From: Acholeplasmatales bacterium
GTDB taxonomy: Bacteria; Bacillota_I; Bacilli_A; Acholeplasmatales; Anaeroplasmataceae
Direction of reading: 5' to 3'
Length of the DNA: 13,613 nt
Assembly (NCBI GenBank): GCA_024696565.1
Contig: JAILGR010000167.1
Span: 1-13,613 of the forward strand
The position numbers and the translations under genes are program-made. The notes under the pieces are model-generated. The model ran no database searches. It was not told the origin of the DNA and saw nothing but the letters and a program-made list of their open reading frames with translations. Shown here in pieces: positions 1 to 8,472 of the stretch (the stretch's first letter is position 1; each line of letters starts with the position of its first letter).

Positions 1-77
1 CAGCATTAGGTTTAAAGACTCGTAAGCACAAGAAAGCTTCAAATAAACTTATCGTTCGTAGAAGAAATGGTAAATAA
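1..77 (+). CDS. rplB: 50S ribosomal protein L2, C-terminal end only (partial)
   Basis: The reading frame begins at base 3 and gives 24 residues before TAA at 75-77; the 5' part lies outside the window. The tail is strongly basic ([15 protein letters not shown], then IVRRRNGK), matching the known C-terminus of bacterial L2, which ends in an IVRRR-type motif. L2 binds 23S rRNA near the peptidyl transferase centre and helps subunit association. Its place immediately before rpsS is the standard S10 operon order, which supports the call as much as the residues do. The AAGGAGG ribosome binding site of rpsS overlaps its stop codon. Confidence 0.9.
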   Translation, partial: ALGLKTRKHKKASNKLIVRRRNGK

Positions 78-88
78 GGAGGAACAAT

Positions 89-361
89 ATGGCACGTTCA
101 ATTAAAAAAGGCCCATTCTGTGATGGCCACTTAATGAAAAAAGTTGAAGCAGCACAAGCTGGTGACAAGAAGGTTATCCAAACTTGGTCTCGTAGATCAA
201 CAATCTTCCCAGCATTTGTTGGTTTAACAATTGCAGTATACAACGGACGCACACATGTTCCAGTATACATTACTGAAGATATGGTAGGTCATAAGTTAGG
301 TGAATTCGCTCCTACAAGAACTTATCATGGACACGGAAACGATAAAGCAGCTAAGAAATAG
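89..361 (+). CDS. rpsS: 30S ribosomal protein S19
   Basis: A 90-residue protein, close to the usual S19 length of about 92. It opens with [20 protein letters not shown] and carries the family signature region near residues 35-80: [13 protein letters not shown], then [16 protein letters not shown]19 sits in the head of the 30S subunit, contacts S13 and 16S rRNA, and lies near the A site. AAGGAGG at 76-82 lies six bases before the ATG. It is the second gene in the window, between rplB and rplV, as in the S10 operon of most bacteria. The C-terminus is basic and short. Nothing is unusual. Confidence 0.97.
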   Translation: MARSIKKGPFCDGHLMKKVEAAQAGDKKVIQTWSRRSTIFPAFVGLTIAVYNGRTHVPVYITEDMVGHKLGEFAPTRTYHGHGNDKAAKK

Positions 362-381
362 TATAAAGGAGAAAAATCATA

Positions 382-723
382 ATGGAAGCAAAAGCTATTG
401 CAAATACTGTTAGAATTACTCCTCGTAAGGCTCGTCTTGTTGTAGACTTAATCCGTAATAAGGATGTAGCTGAAGCTAAGGCTATTTTGAAGCTTACAAA
501 TAAGATGGCTACTGAAGTAGTTTTAAAAGTATTAAATTCTGCATGCGCAAATGCAGAACACAACTATAACATGGATGCTAACAATTTATTTGTTAAGGAA
601 TGCTATGTTACAGATGGTATTAGAATGAAGAGAATGTTACCTCGTGCTAAAGGCCGTGGTGATGTTATTCAAAAGAGAACTTGCAACATCACAGTTGTTG
701 TTGCAGAGAAAGAATCAAAGTAG
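382..723 (+). CDS. rplV: 50S ribosomal protein L22
   Basis: A 113-residue protein, the normal length for L22. The N-terminal half has the [15 protein letters not shown] motif. The C-terminal part holds the extended beta-hairpin region [19 protein letters not shown], which in the family reaches into the peptide exit tunnel and is where macrolide-resistance changes occur. L22 binds several 23S rRNA domains during assembly. AAAGGAG sits upstream of the ATG, and the stop TAG runs directly into the GGAGG ribosome binding site of rpsC, so the two genes are tightly coupled. No internal anomaly is visible. Confidence 0.97.
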   Translation: MEAKAIANTVRITPRKARLVVDLIRNKDVAEAKAILKLTNKMATEVVLKVLNSACANAEHNYNMDANNLFVKECYVTDGIRMKRMLPRAKGRGDVIQKRTCNITVVVAEKESK

Positions 724-737
724 GAGGTAAATAACAC

Positions 738-1475
738 ATGGGTCAAAAAGTAAGTCCAATAGGATTACGTGTTGGTATCAACCGTGATTGGGATGCTGCA
801 TGGTATGCAGAAAAGACAAAAGTAGCAGATCTATTACATGAAGATTTAGCAATCCGTAAGTATTTAGAGAAAACTTATGCTAAGGCTGCTGTTTCACGTG
901 TTATTATCGAACGTGTTAAAGGCACAAGCAATAAAGCTCGTATCAAAATTACATTATTCACTGCTAAGCCAGGTGTTGTAATCGGGCATGATGCTGAGAC
1001 AAAGAACGCTGTAGTTAAAGAATTAGCTTACAGAACAAAGAAAGAAATTATTTTAAATGTTGTTGAGATTAAGAGACCTGAACTTGACGCTACATTAGTT
1101 GCTAAGTCAATTGCTGAGCAATTAGAAGCTCGTGCTTCATTCCGTAGAGTTCAAAAGGTTGCAATCCAAAGAGCAATGAAGGCTGGAGCTAAGGGAGCTA
1201 AGACATTAATTTCTGGTCGTTTAGGCGGCGCTGAAATGGCTCGTAGCGAAGGTTACAATGAAGGACAAGTTCCTCTACAAACATTAAGAGCAGATGTTGA
1301 CTATGCTGTTGCAGAAGCTCTTACTACATACGGTAAATTAGGTATCAAGGTATGGATTTATAAGGGTGAAGTATTCGAAGTTCCTACAAGAGCTGTTGAA
1401 GAAAAGAAGCCAGTTAGAAATGCTAAACCTAGAGCTCCTAAGAAAGATGCCGACTCTAAGGGAGGTAAGCAATAA
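738..1475 (+). CDS. rpsC: 30S ribosomal protein S3
   Basis: A 245-residue S3, longer than the B. subtilis protein of about 218 residues because of a basic Lys/Arg/Ala-rich tail from about residue 220. It begins [19 protein letters not shown], as in the family. A type II KH domain covers about residues 38-110, followed by the S3 C-terminal domain with [13 protein letters not shown] and LRADVDYA motifs. S3 forms part of the mRNA entry channel and its helicase site with S4 and S5. Oddity: the KH loop, normally GxxG (GKGG or GKKG), reads G83-H84-D85-A86, so the second glycine is lost and acidic and neutral residues replace lysine. The stop codon overlaps the rplP start by one base (TAATG). Confidence 0.96.
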   Translation: MGQKVSPIGLRVGINRDWDAAWYAEKTKVADLLHEDLAIRKYLEKTYAKAAVSRVIIERVKGTSNKARIKITLFTAKPGVVIGHDAETKNAVVKELAYRTKKEIILNVVEIKRPELDATLVAKSIAEQLEARASFRRVQKVAIQRAMKAGAKGAKTLISGRLGGAEMARSEGYNEGQVPLQTLRADVDYAVAEALTTYGKLGIKVWIYKGEVFEVPTRAVEEKKPVRNAKPRAPKKDADSKGGKQ

Positions 1476-1888
1476 TGTTAATGCCTAAAAGAGTAAAATT
1501 CCGTCGTCCTCATAGAGTTTATTATCATGGACATGCAAAGGGTGGTACTGAATTTGCATTTGGTGAATTCGGTTTAGTTTGTACTGAAGGTTGCTGGTTA
1601 ACAAGCCAACAAATCGAAGCTGCCCGTGTTGCTATTACACGTAAAATGAACCGTCAAGGACAAGTATGGATTAAAGTTTTCCCACACGTAAGTAAAACAA
1701 AGAAACCTTTAGCAGTACGTATGGGTTCTGGTAAAGGTGCACCTGAAGTTTGGGTTGCAGTAGCAAAGAAGGATGTTATTTTATTTGAAGTAGCTGGTGT
1801 TCCTGAGGATATCGCTCGTGAAGCACTTCGTCTAGCTTCTCATAAATTACCTTGTACTACTAAAATTGTTAAAAGAGTAGGTGAGTAG
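1475..1888 (+). CDS. rplP: 50S ribosomal protein L16
   Basis: A 137-residue L16. The ATG at 1475 overlaps the rpsC stop; a second ATG lies at 1481. The first is chosen because GGAGG at 1461-1465 is nine bases from it but fifteen from the second, and because family members start ML-x-PKRVK. Signature regions are visible: [30 protein letters not shown], and [18 protein letters not shown] near residues 75-95. L16 organises the A-site and tRNA-acceptor region of the 50S. Oddity: after RPHR the usual basic stretch (GKMRGR in B. subtilis, GRNRGL in E. coli) is VYYHGH, so two or three conserved basic residues are replaced by aromatic residues and histidine. Confidence 0.96.
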   Translation: MLMPKRVKFRRPHRVYYHGHAKGGTEFAFGEFGLVCTEGCWLTSQQIEAARVAITRKMNRQGQVWIKVFPHVSKTKKPLAVRMGSGKGAPEVWVAVAKKDVILFEVAGVPEDIAREALRLASHKLPCTTKIVKRVGE

Positions 1889-1890
1889 TC

Positions 1891-2088
1891 ATGAAAGCAA
1901 AAGATATTCGTAATATGACTGAAGATCAAATCAATAAAAAGATTGCTGATCTTAAAGAAGAATTATTCAATTTAAAGTTCCAGGCTGCTCTTGGTAACAT
2001 TGAAAAGCCTGCTCGTATGAATGAAATCAAAAGAGACATTGCTAGAATGAAAACAGTTTTAACTGAAAAAGCTAGCAAGGCTGAGTAA
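1891..2088 (+). CDS. rpmC: 50S ribosomal protein L29
   Basis: A 65-residue protein, the normal size. It is predicted to be two antiparallel helices: [20 protein letters not shown], then a [21 protein letters not shown] region that carries the L29 signature (LKFQ...N.ARM..IKRDIA.). L29 lies at the tunnel exit of the 50S subunit, beside L23, where trigger factor and signal recognition particle dock. It starts two bases after the rplP stop, using a GGTGAG-like site inside the end of rplP, so translational coupling is likely. Its own stop is followed at once by the GAGGAGG site of rpsQ. Confidence 0.96.
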   Translation: MKAKDIRNMTEDQINKKIADLKEELFNLKFQAALGNIEKPARMNEIKRDIARMKTVLTEKASKAE

Positions 2089-2102
2089 GAGGAGGAGACA
2101 AC

Positions 2103-2363
2103 ATGGAGCGCAATACTCGTAAGTTTTTCACAGGAACAGTAGTTTCTGATAAAATGGATAAAACAATAGTTGTTTCCGTTGATACATTTGGTGTTCACCC
2201 TATTTATAAGAAGCGTACAAAGAAGTCTTCTAAGTTCCATGTACATGATGAAAACAACCAAGCTAAGGCTGGAGATGTTGTTAAATTCATGGAGACAAGA
2301 CCACTATCTAAGACTAAGAAGTATATCTTAGTTGAAGTAGTAAAGTCTAAGGAAACTATTTAA
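2103..2363 (+). CDS. rpsQ: 30S ribosomal protein S17
   Basis: An 86-residue OB-fold protein of normal length. The N-terminal half reads [19 protein letters not shown] and continues with [19 protein letters not shown], the basic loop that contacts 16S rRNA. The C-terminal strand region [20 protein letters not shown] is the family signature. S17 is a primary binder of the 16S 5' domain and is needed early in 30S assembly. GAGGAGG lies just before the start. It sits between rpmC and rplN, the typical junction of the S10 and spc parts; only 24 bases separate it from rplN and they hold no terminator or promoter, so both parts appear to be one transcript. Confidence 0.97.
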   Translation: MERNTRKFFTGTVVSDKMDKTIVVSVDTFGVHPIYKKRTKKSSKFHVHDENNQAKAGDVVKFMETRPLSKTKKYILVEVVKSKETI

Positions 2364-2387
2364 TATAGGTTTCAAGGAGGTACTAAT

Positions 2388-2756
2388 ATGGTTCAACAGG
2401 AAACAAGATTAGCTGTCGCTGATAATAGCGGCGCACGTGAATTATTAATTATTAAAGTATTAGGTGGTGCATTACACAGATATGCTAACGTTGGCGACAT
2501 CGTTGTATGTTCTGTAAAGGAAGCAACTCCTAATGGAACAGTAAAGAAGGGTGACGTTGTAAAAGCAGTTATTGTTCGTACAAAGGCTGGTTTACATAGA
2601 GCAGATGGTTCTTATATTAAGTTTGATGAGAACGCAGCTGTTATCATCCGTGAAGATAAGACCCCTAAGGGAACTCGTATTTTTGGGCCAGTAGCTAGAG
2701 AGTTACGTGATAAGGATTTCATGAAGATCGTATCACTTGCCCCAGAAGTACTATAA
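2388..2756 (+). CDS. rplN: 50S ribosomal protein L14
   Basis: A 122-residue protein, exactly the usual L14 length. It begins [20 protein letters not shown], with the diagnostic ADNSGARE motif, and continues through the beta-barrel with [23 protein letters not shown] and [21 protein letters not shown]14 lies at the subunit interface, forms an intersubunit bridge and is the binding face for the ribosome silencing factor RsfS. An AAGGAGG site lies seven bases upstream. This is the first gene of the classical spc operon, but no promoter is evident in the short gap before it. Confidence 0.97.
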   Translation: MVQQETRLAVADNSGARELLIIKVLGGALHRYANVGDIVVCSVKEATPNGTVKKGDVVKAVIVRTKAGLHRADGSYIKFDENAAVIIREDKTPKGTRIFGPVARELRDKDFMKIVSLAPEVL

Positions 2757-2771
2757 GAGGAGGTAACTAAG

Positions 2772-3131
2772 ATGCAAATTAAAACTGGAGATACAGTAGT
2801 TGTTATTGCTGGTGCAGACAGATATACTACAGATAAAAAAGGCAATCTTACTCCTACAACAGGTAAGGTGTTAAGAGTTTATCCTAAGACAAACAAGGTT
2901 GTTGTTGAGGGCGTAAACAAAGTTAAAAAGCATAAGAAGCCTACTCAAGCAAATCCAGATGGTGGAATTGTTGAAGAAGAGGCTCCAATTGATGCTTCTA
3001 ATGTTATGTTACTAAACCCTAAGACAAACAAGGCTGTTCGTGTTGGTGTTAAGGTTGTAGAAGGCAAAGATGGTAAAACTAAGAAAATTAGAGTTGCCAA
3101 AGATGAAACTCAATATGAGTTTGATAAGTAA
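2772..3131 (+). CDS. rplX: 50S ribosomal protein L24, with an enlarged KOW loop
   Basis: A 119-residue L24, longer than the roughly 103 residues usual in Bacillota. The N-terminus [16 protein letters not shown] starts a KOW domain, but the normal GKDKGKxG turn is replaced by a longer loop at about residues 15-30 ([18 protein letters not shown]). After it, [30 protein letters not shown] and [18 protein letters not shown] align well with the family. L24 is an assembly initiator on the 23S 5' domain and borders the exit tunnel. AGAGGAGG is well placed upstream. The overall call is secure; the loop length is the only departure. Confidence 0.95.
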   Translation: MQIKTGDTVVVIAGADRYTTDKKGNLTPTTGKVLRVYPKTNKVVVEGVNKVKKHKKPTQANPDGGIVEEEAPIDASNVMLLNPKTNKAVRVGVKVVEGKDGKTKKIRVAKDETQYEFDK

Positions 3132-3155
3132 TCTAGTTGAGAGGAGGAATATTTC

Positions 3156-3695
3156 GTGAATCGTTTACAGGAAAAATATAATACTTCTGTTAGAGCAGAA
3201 TTAGCGAATAAATTCGCATATAAGTCTTCAATGCAAGTCCCTAGACTAGAGAAAATTGTTATCAACATGGGTGTTGGTGACGCAGTAGCTAACTCTAAGG
3301 TATTAGATGATGCTGTTGAAGAATTAACATTAATTGCAGGCCAAAAGCCAGTAATCACTAAGGCTAAGAAGTCTATTGCAAACTTCAAGCTTCGTGAAGG
3401 TATGCCTATTGGTTGTAAGGTTACACTAAGAGGAGAAAGAATGTATGAATTCTTAGATAAGTTAGTATCTGTTTCTCTTCCACGTGTACGTGACTTCCAT
3501 GGTGTAAACCCAAATGCATTTGATGGTCGTGGAAATTATACTCTGGGTGTTAAGGAACAGTTAATCTTCCCTGAAATTAATTTCGATAAGGTTAAAAAGC
3601 TACGTGGTATGGATATTGTAATCGTTACTACTGCAGCTACAGATGAGGAAGGCCGTGCTCTATTATCATTAATGGGTATGCCTTTCAGAAAGTAA
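3156..3695 (+). CDS. rplE: 50S ribosomal protein L5
   Basis: A 179-residue L5, the normal length. The start is GTG at 3156, eight bases after GAGGAGG (3141-3147); no ATG fits better, and [16 protein letters not shown] is the expected N-terminus. Conserved regions include [36 protein letters not shown] and [19 protein letters not shown]. The C-terminus [20 protein letters not shown] is also typical. L5 binds 5S rRNA with L18 and contacts the P-site tRNA in the central protuberance. The GTG start in an otherwise ATG-rich operon may lower initiation slightly; that is an inference. Confidence 0.97.
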   Translation: MNRLQEKYNTSVRAELANKFAYKSSMQVPRLEKIVINMGVGDAVANSKVLDDAVEELTLIAGQKPVITKAKKSIANFKLREGMPIGCKVTLRGERMYEFLDKLVSVSLPRVRDFHGVNPNAFDGRGNYTLGVKEQLIFPEINFDKVKKLRGMDIVIVTTAATDEEGRALLSLMGMPFRK

Positions 3696-3713
3696 TAAGG
3701 AAGGATATAAACT

Positions 3714-3899
3714 ATGGCAAAAACATCAATGATCGTAAAAAATCATAGAAAACCAAAATATGCTGCTCGTGAATATACTCGTTGTGAGCGTTGTGGTAGA
3801 CCACATGCTGTAATCAGTAAGTTCAAGTTATGCCGTATTTGTTTCCGTGAATTAGCATACAAGGGCCAGATTCCAGGCGTTAAAAAAGCTTCCTGGTAA
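3714..3899 (+). CDS. rpsN: 30S ribosomal protein S14, zinc-binding type
   Basis: A 61-residue protein of the short type (S14 type Z, rpsN1), distinct from the approximately 100-residue zinc-free form. Four zinc ligands are visible: C24 and C27 (CERC) and C40 and C43 (CRIC). The remaining signature, [18 protein letters not shown], ends exactly as in the family. S14 is a late-assembling protein of the 30S head that binds 16S rRNA near S3 and S10. The zinc form implies dependence on zinc unless a zinc-free paralog exists elsewhere in the genome, which this window cannot show. GGAAGGA lies upstream of the ATG. Confidence 0.97.
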   Translation: MAKTSMIVKNHRKPKYAAREYTRCERCGRPHAVISKFKLCRICFRELAYKGQIPGVKKASW

Positions 3900-3933
3900 T
3901 CTCGAAAGTTTAATAAGGAGGAAATATCAAGTT

Positions 3934-4326
3934 ATGATGACAGATCCAATTGCGGATATGTTAACTCGCATTAAGAACGCAAACGCAATGCGTCATGAAA
4001 CAGTTACTGTTCCAAGCTCAAAGGTTAAAACTGCTATTCTTGCAGTATTAAAGGCTGAAGGCTTCATTGCAGATTATACTGTTACAAGCGAAGTTAAGAG
4101 TAATACAACAATTACATTAAAGTACACAGAAAATAACTCAAGAGTAATTAAGGGTATGAAAAGAATCTCTAAACCATCCTTACACGTTTATTCAACAGCT
4201 GATGAATTACCAAAGGTATTAAATGGTTTAGGTGTTGCAATCATCTCTACTTCTCAAGGTATTATGTCTGATAAGCAAGCTCGTAAGCTAAAGATCGGTG
4301 GAGAAGTATTAGCTTACGTTTGGTAA
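3934..4326 (+). CDS. rpsH: 30S ribosomal protein S8
   Basis: A 130-residue protein. Two ATG codons are adjacent (3934 and 3937); the AAGGAGG at 3915-3921 is 12 or 15 bases upstream, unusually far for either, and the first is nearer. Both give the family start [14 protein letters not shown]. The C-terminal signature [20 protein letters not shown] and final VLAYVW are canonical. S8 is a primary binder of the 16S central domain and represses the spc operon in E. coli. No copy of its 16S-like target was recognised here, and translational feedback in this organism is only a possibility. Confidence 0.96.
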   Translation: MMTDPIADMLTRIKNANAMRHETVTVPSSKVKTAILAVLKAEGFIADYTVTSEVKSNTTITLKYTENNSRVIKGMKRISKPSLHVYSTADELPKVLNGLGVAIISTSQGIMSDKQARKLKIGGEVLAYVW

Positions 4327-4374
4327 AAACCAAAAAACAATTATAAAAAAAAAAAATTACGGAGGTATTTAAAT

Positions 4375-4917
4375 ATGTCTCGTATTGGTAATAAGGCTAT
4401 TCTAGTCCCTGCAGGCGTTACAGTCAGCGTTGCTGAAGGTAATCTAGTTACCGTAAAGGGCCCTAAGGGAGAATTAAGCTTTCAATTCAATAGCGAACTA
4501 GAAATTAACGTTGGCGCAACTGAAGTTGTTGTTAAACGTCCAAACGACACAAAAGAAATGAAGACATTCCACGGTACAACTCGTGCTTTACTTCATAATA
4601 TGGTTGTCGGTGTATCTGAGGGTTTCAAAAAGACTCTTGAAATTAACGGTGTTGGTTACCGTGCAGCATTACAGGGAAATACATTAGTTGTATCTGCTGG
4701 TTATTCTCATACAGTAGATATGCCAATTCCTGCTGGTATTAAAGTAGAATTACCAAAGAATACATTAATTGTAATCTCTGGTATTGATAAACAAGTAGTT
4801 GGACAATTTGCGGCTGAAATTCGTGAAATTCGTAAGCCTGAACCTTACAAAGGAAAAGGTATTAAGTATGATTACGAACATATTCGTCGTAAGGAAGGTA
4901 AGACTGCTAAGAAGTAG
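4375..4917 (+). CDS. rplF: 50S ribosomal protein L6
   Basis: A 180-residue protein made of two similar domains, the normal size. Domain one starts [18 protein letters not shown] and includes [11 protein letters not shown]; domain two includes [14 protein letters not shown]. The C-terminal signature [20 protein letters not shown] followed by GKTAKK is diagnostic. L6 lies near the sarcin-ricin loop and the factor-binding site of the 50S. It follows the largest gap inside the spc part (48 bases), which contains a run of twelve A at 4345-4356 just before the CGGAGGT ribosome binding site. No promoter or terminator is seen there. Confidence 0.97.
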   Translation: MSRIGNKAILVPAGVTVSVAEGNLVTVKGPKGELSFQFNSELEINVGATEVVVKRPNDTKEMKTFHGTTRALLHNMVVGVSEGFKKTLEINGVGYRAALQGNTLVVSAGYSHTVDMPIPAGIKVELPKNTLIVISGIDKQVVGQFAAEIREIRKPEPYKGKGIKYDYEHIRRKEGKTAKK

Positions 4918-4937
4918 TTGAAAGGAGTACATAACAT

Positions 4938-5300
4938 ATGATTAGTAAAGTATCAAAGAACGTAACTCGTCAAAAAAGACATTTACGTTTACGTCAAACA
5001 CTAAAGGGAACTGCTAGCAAGCCTAGATTATGTGTTTTCCGTTCTAATAAGCAAATTTATGCTCAAGTTATTGACGATGTAACTGGTAAGACTTTAGTTA
5101 GTGCTTCTTCACTAGATAAGGAACTAAAGTTAGCAAATGGTTCCAATGTAGAAGCAGCTAAAGCAGTTGGTGAGTTAGTTGCAAAGCGTGCATTAGACGC
5201 TAAGATTGAAGTTGTAGTATTCGACCGTGGTGGTTATTTATATCATGGACGTATTGCTGCATTAGCTGAAGCAGCAAGAGCTGCAGGCTTAAAATTCTAA
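4938..5300 (+). CDS. rplR: 50S ribosomal protein L18
   Basis: A 120-residue protein of normal length. The basic N-terminus [20 protein letters not shown] and the following [17 protein letters not shown] are typical, as are [10 protein letters not shown] and the closing [20 protein letters not shown] region ending [10 protein letters not shown]18 binds 5S rRNA together with L5 and links it to the 50S central protuberance. GAAAGGAGT precedes the ATG, and the stop codon is followed directly by the GGAGG site of rpsE. Codon choice resembles the neighbouring ribosomal protein genes. Confidence 0.97.
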   Translation: MISKVSKNVTRQKRHLRLRQTLKGTASKPRLCVFRSNKQIYAQVIDDVTGKTLVSASSLDKELKLANGSNVEAAKAVGELVAKRALDAKIEVVVFDRGGYLYHGRIAALAEAARAAGLKF

Positions 5301-5316
5301 GGAGGTAGGAGACTTT

Positions 5317-5832
5317 ATGCGTACAGATCGTGATCAACGTAAAGAAACTGTTGAACCTGAGTTCGAAGAGCGTGTTGTTACAATCAACCGTGTAACAAAG
5401 GTTGTAAAAGGTGGTAGACGTTATCGTTTTGCTGCACTAGTTGTTATTGGTGACAAAAAGGGTAATGTAGGCTTTGGTACAGGTAAGGCTAATGAAGTAC
5501 CTGACGCAATTAAGAAAGCCGTAGAAAATGCAAAGAAGAATATGATTACTGTTTCTACAGTAAAGACTACTATTCCTCATGAAGTTACTGGTGTATATGG
5601 CGCTGGCCGTGTATTCTTAGCACCTGCTGCTGAAGGTACAGGAGTTATCGCTGGTGGTCCAGTTCGTGCTGTTGTAGAATTAGCTGGTATTTCAGATATT
5701 CTTTCAAAATCATTGGGTTCTTCAACACCTATCAACGTTGTAAGAGCTACAATAGAAGGGTTAAAGAGTTTAGAGACTGTTGAAGAAATCGCTGCAAGAC
5801 GTGGTTTAACAGTTGAAGAGCTTTTAGGTTAA
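5317..5832 (+). CDS. rpsE: 30S ribosomal protein S5
   Basis: A 171-residue protein, near the B. subtilis length of 166. It has the double-stranded-RNA-binding-like N-domain starting [20 protein letters not shown]; the KGGRR turn is the spectinomycin-related loop region. The signature [20 protein letters not shown] follows near residues 48-67. The C-domain includes [20 protein letters not shown] and [21 protein letters not shown]5 works with S3 and S4 at the mRNA entry channel and influences decoding accuracy. A GGAGGTAGGAG stretch gives a strong ribosome binding site. Only four bases separate its stop from rpmD. Confidence 0.97.
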   Translation: MRTDRDQRKETVEPEFEERVVTINRVTKVVKGGRRYRFAALVVIGDKKGNVGFGTGKANEVPDAIKKAVENAKKNMITVSTVKTTIPHEVTGVYGAGRVFLAPAAEGTGVIAGGPVRAVVELAGISDILSKSLGSSTPINVVRATIEGLKSLETVEEIAARRGLTVEELLG

Positions 5833-5836
5833 TATC

Positions 5837-6010
5837 ATGTATAAGATTACATTAGTAAAAAGTTTAATTGGCAAGAAGCCAAACCAAGTAGCTACTGCAA
5901 AGGCATTAGGTTTAACTAAGATTGGCCAAACAGTAACTAAAGAGGAAAATGAAGCTATTAAAGGTATGATCGTTACCATTTCTCATATGGTAAAGGTTGT
6001 ACAAGAATAA
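5837..6010 (+). CDS. rpmD: 50S ribosomal protein L30
   Basis: A 57-residue reading frame from ATG at 5837 to TAA at 6008-6010. It begins [20 protein letters not shown], followed by [13 protein letters not shown] and ending [14 protein letters not shown]. This matches the compact alpha/beta L30 family (about 59 residues), with its G-K-P-x-Q and ALGL-K motifs. It lies between rpsE and rplO, where L30 is expected. Only a weak AGGT at 5826-5829 precedes the start and the gap to rpsE is four bases, so translation probably depends on ribosomes ending on rpsE. L30 is absent from some bacterial lineages; here it is intact. Confidence 0.95.
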   Translation: MYKITLVKSLIGKKPNQVATAKALGLTKIGQTVTKEENEAIKGMIVTISHMVKVVQE

Positions 6011-6023
6011 GGAGGTACCTAGA

Positions 6024-6461
6024 ATGTTAAATAATTTAAGTCCAGTTCAGGGTGCTAGACATAGTAAGAAGAGATTAGGCCGTGGAATCGGTTCTGGTAT
6101 CGGTCATACTTCAGGTAAGGGTACTAAGGGTCAGAACGCACGTTCTGGTGGTGGTGTTCGTCCAGGATTTGAAGGTGGACAATTACCATTATTCCAACGT
6201 TTACCTAAAAGAGGATTCCACAACCATAACAAGGTTGTTTACAGCGTTGTAAATGTTGAGGATCTAAATGTATTTGACAATGGCGCAGTTGTTGATGCTG
6301 AAGCATTAGTAAATGCAGGTCTAGTTAAAGATGTAAAAGATGGTATTAAGGTTTTAGGTAATGGCGAATTAACAAAGAAGTTAACAGTTAAGGCAAATAA
6401 ATTCTCTGAATCTGCAAAAAAGGCTATTGAAGCTGCAGGTGGAGTTGCTGAGGTAGCTTAA
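6024..6461 (+). CDS. rplO: 50S ribosomal protein L15
   Basis: A 145-residue protein, the normal length. The start is ATG at 6024, eight bases after GGAGG (6011-6015). An in-frame TTG at 5997 would add nine residues but lies inside rpmD and upstream of the ribosome binding site, so it is rejected. The Gly/Arg-rich N-terminus is diagnostic: [20 protein letters not shown], then [19 protein letters not shown] and [12 protein letters not shown]. The rest forms the globular domain, ending [17 protein letters not shown]15 threads into 23S rRNA and joins late in assembly. secY begins one base after its stop. Confidence 0.97.
   Translation: MLNNLSPVQGARHSKKRLGRGIGSGIGHTSGKGTKGQNARSGGGVRPGFEGGQLPLFQRLPKRGFHNHNKVVYSVVNVEDLNVFDNGAVVDAEALVNAGLVKDVKDGIKVLGNGELTKKLTVKANKFSESAKKAIEAAGGVAEVA
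6450..6453 (+). promoter_or_regulatory. Ribosome binding site of secY, inside the end of rplO
   Basis: GAGG at 6450-6453 lies nine bases before the TTG start of secY, within the last codons of rplO. It supports the UUG start at 6463, since no ATG with a comparable site occurs at the family's start position. The modest site plus UUG suggests that secY is translated less than the ribosomal proteins and partly by coupling to rplO. Confidence 0.6.
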
Positions 6462-6462
6462 T

Positions 6463-7776
6463 TTGTTAAATAAAGTAAAGCTTATCTTTAGCAATCGTGA
6501 GGTTGTATTAAAGATATTAATTACCTTTGCTTTACTGTTGGTATTCAAGGTTGGAACATTTATTCCTATACCTATCATGGATACTGGCAAAATTAAGACT
6601 ATCGTTGAGGGCAATGACTTCTTAACAATCTTAAATACCTTTTCCGGTGGAGGTTTATCACACTTCTCAATTTTGGCATTAGGTATTTCGCCTTACATTA
6701 CTGCTTCAATCGTCATTCAAATGCTTCAGATGATTATTCCGAAGTTTAAAGAATGGGGAGAGCAAGGAGAAAACGGAAAGGAAAAATTGAATCGTGTAAC
6801 AAGATATGCAACTATCTTAATTTCAATGATTCAAGCTCTTTCTATTATATTTAGTTTAGGTTCTAAACCTGAAAATGTACTTGGTGATGCATTACTTAAG
6901 TATCATGGAATGTATTGGGTATTCTATCTATATATGGCTGTAGTTATTACTGCAGGTTCTGCATTTACAATGTGGTTAGCAGATTTAATTACACGTCATG
7001 GTATTGGTAATGGTTCATCAATGATTATTGCTGCAGGTATTATTTCAGCTATTCCAACTATGTTTAAAAGCTTATATGCTATTTATTTAGGTGCAAATGC
7101 TACTGGTTTAAATATTTTCTTATTTATCCTAATAGTTGTATTGTATATACTAATGATTTTAGCAGTAGTTTATTTTGAAGGCGCAGTTAGAAAAGTACCT
7201 GTTCAATATGCAAACCGCCAAGCCGGTCAACAAGGATCAGACATTCCTATTAAGTTAAATAGTGCAAGTGTTATTCCAGTTATCTTTGCATCAACAATTA
7301 TGTCAATTCCAATGACAATTATTGGTGTATTAGGATGGAGAGCTGAAACAAATGATACAGCTCGTTGGTTTGATCAAATTTTCTCAAATCAACAGCCAAT
7401 CGGTATGGCAATATACATTATCTTAATTGTATTCTTTAGTTTCTTCTATAGCTTTATGCAAATTGATCCTGAAAAGATTGCTGACAATCTTGAAAAGCAA
7501 GGTGCATACATTCCAGGATATCGTCCAGGAGAAGATACTAAACGTCAATTATCAAAGATGTTATTTAGAATTACAGAAATCGGTGCTTTATATCTAGTTA
7601 TTCTAGCTATGGTACCAATTATTGTTACTAAGATTTTCCAATTCCCATCAGAATATGCTTCATCAATTACAATTGGTGGTACATCACTAATTATCATCGT
7701 AGGTGTTGCTATTGAAACTCTACGTCAAATTGAAACAGCATCTGAAACTAAGGAATATAAGGGATTCTTAGATTAA
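6463..7776 (+). CDS. secY: Preprotein translocase channel subunit SecY
   Basis: A 437-residue integral membrane protein, close to the B. subtilis length of 431, starting with TTG. The first membrane segment is ILITFALLLVFKVGTFIPIP, followed by a plug-like region (GGGLSHFSILALGISPYITA) and further hydrophobic segments to a family total of ten. Known cytoplasmic loops are present: VRKVPVQYANRQAGQQGSDI, and GAYIPGYRPGEDT containing R354, the conserved arginine of the ribosome- and SecA-binding loop. SecY with SecE and SecG forms the channel through which SecA or the ribosome drives proteins across or into the membrane. It follows rplO and precedes adk, a standard order. The UUG start and one-base gap to rplO suggest tempered, coupled translation. 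Confidence 0.97.
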   Translation: MLNKVKLIFSNREVVLKILITFALLLVFKVGTFIPIPIMDTGKIKTIVEGNDFLTILNTFSGGGLSHFSILALGISPYITASIVIQMLQMIIPKFKEWGEQGENGKEKLNRVTRYATILISMIQALSIIFSLGSKPENVLGDALLKYHGMYWVFYLYMAVVITAGSAFTMWLADLITRHGIGNGSSMIIAAGIISAIPTMFKSLYAIYLGANATGLNIFLFILIVVLYILMILAVVYFEGAVRKVPVQYANRQAGQQGSDIPIKLNSASVIPVIFASTIMSIPMTIIGVLGWRAETNDTARWFDQIFSNQQPIGMAIYIILIVFFSFFYSFMQIDPEKIADNLEKQGAYIPGYRPGEDTKRQLSKMLFRITEIGALYLVILAMVPIIVTKIFQFPSEYASSITIGGTSLIIIVGVAIETLRQIETASETKEYKGFLD

Positions 7777-8433
<657 letters not shown>

Positions 8434-8441
8434 TTTTAGAT

Positions 8442-8472
8442 TATGACATGGAGGAAGATAGTTCATGTCATA
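8442..8472 (+). other. Alternative 9-bp stem overlapping hairpin 1
   Basis: Bases 8442-8450 (TATGACATG) pair perfectly with 8464-8472 (CATGTCATA), enclosing a 13-base loop that shows GAGGAAGA. The right arm uses bases that hairpin 1 also needs (8464-8472), so the two folds exclude each other. This arrangement resembles a switch, but hairpin 1 has 15 pairs and looks more stable, so whether the 9-bp stem forms (for example transiently during transcription) is unknown. Confidence 0.4.

Noticed and set aside
1926..2261. A 111-codon minus-strand frame, and similar minus-strand frames elsewhere in the superoperon
   Set aside because: They overlap well-identified ribosomal protein genes, have no recognised motifs and reflect the codon bias of the opposite strand.
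5997..6023. Upstream TTG start for rplO adding nine residues
   Set aside because: It lies inside rpmD and upstream of the GGAGG at 6011-6015; ATG 6024 has correct spacing and the expected L15 N-terminus.
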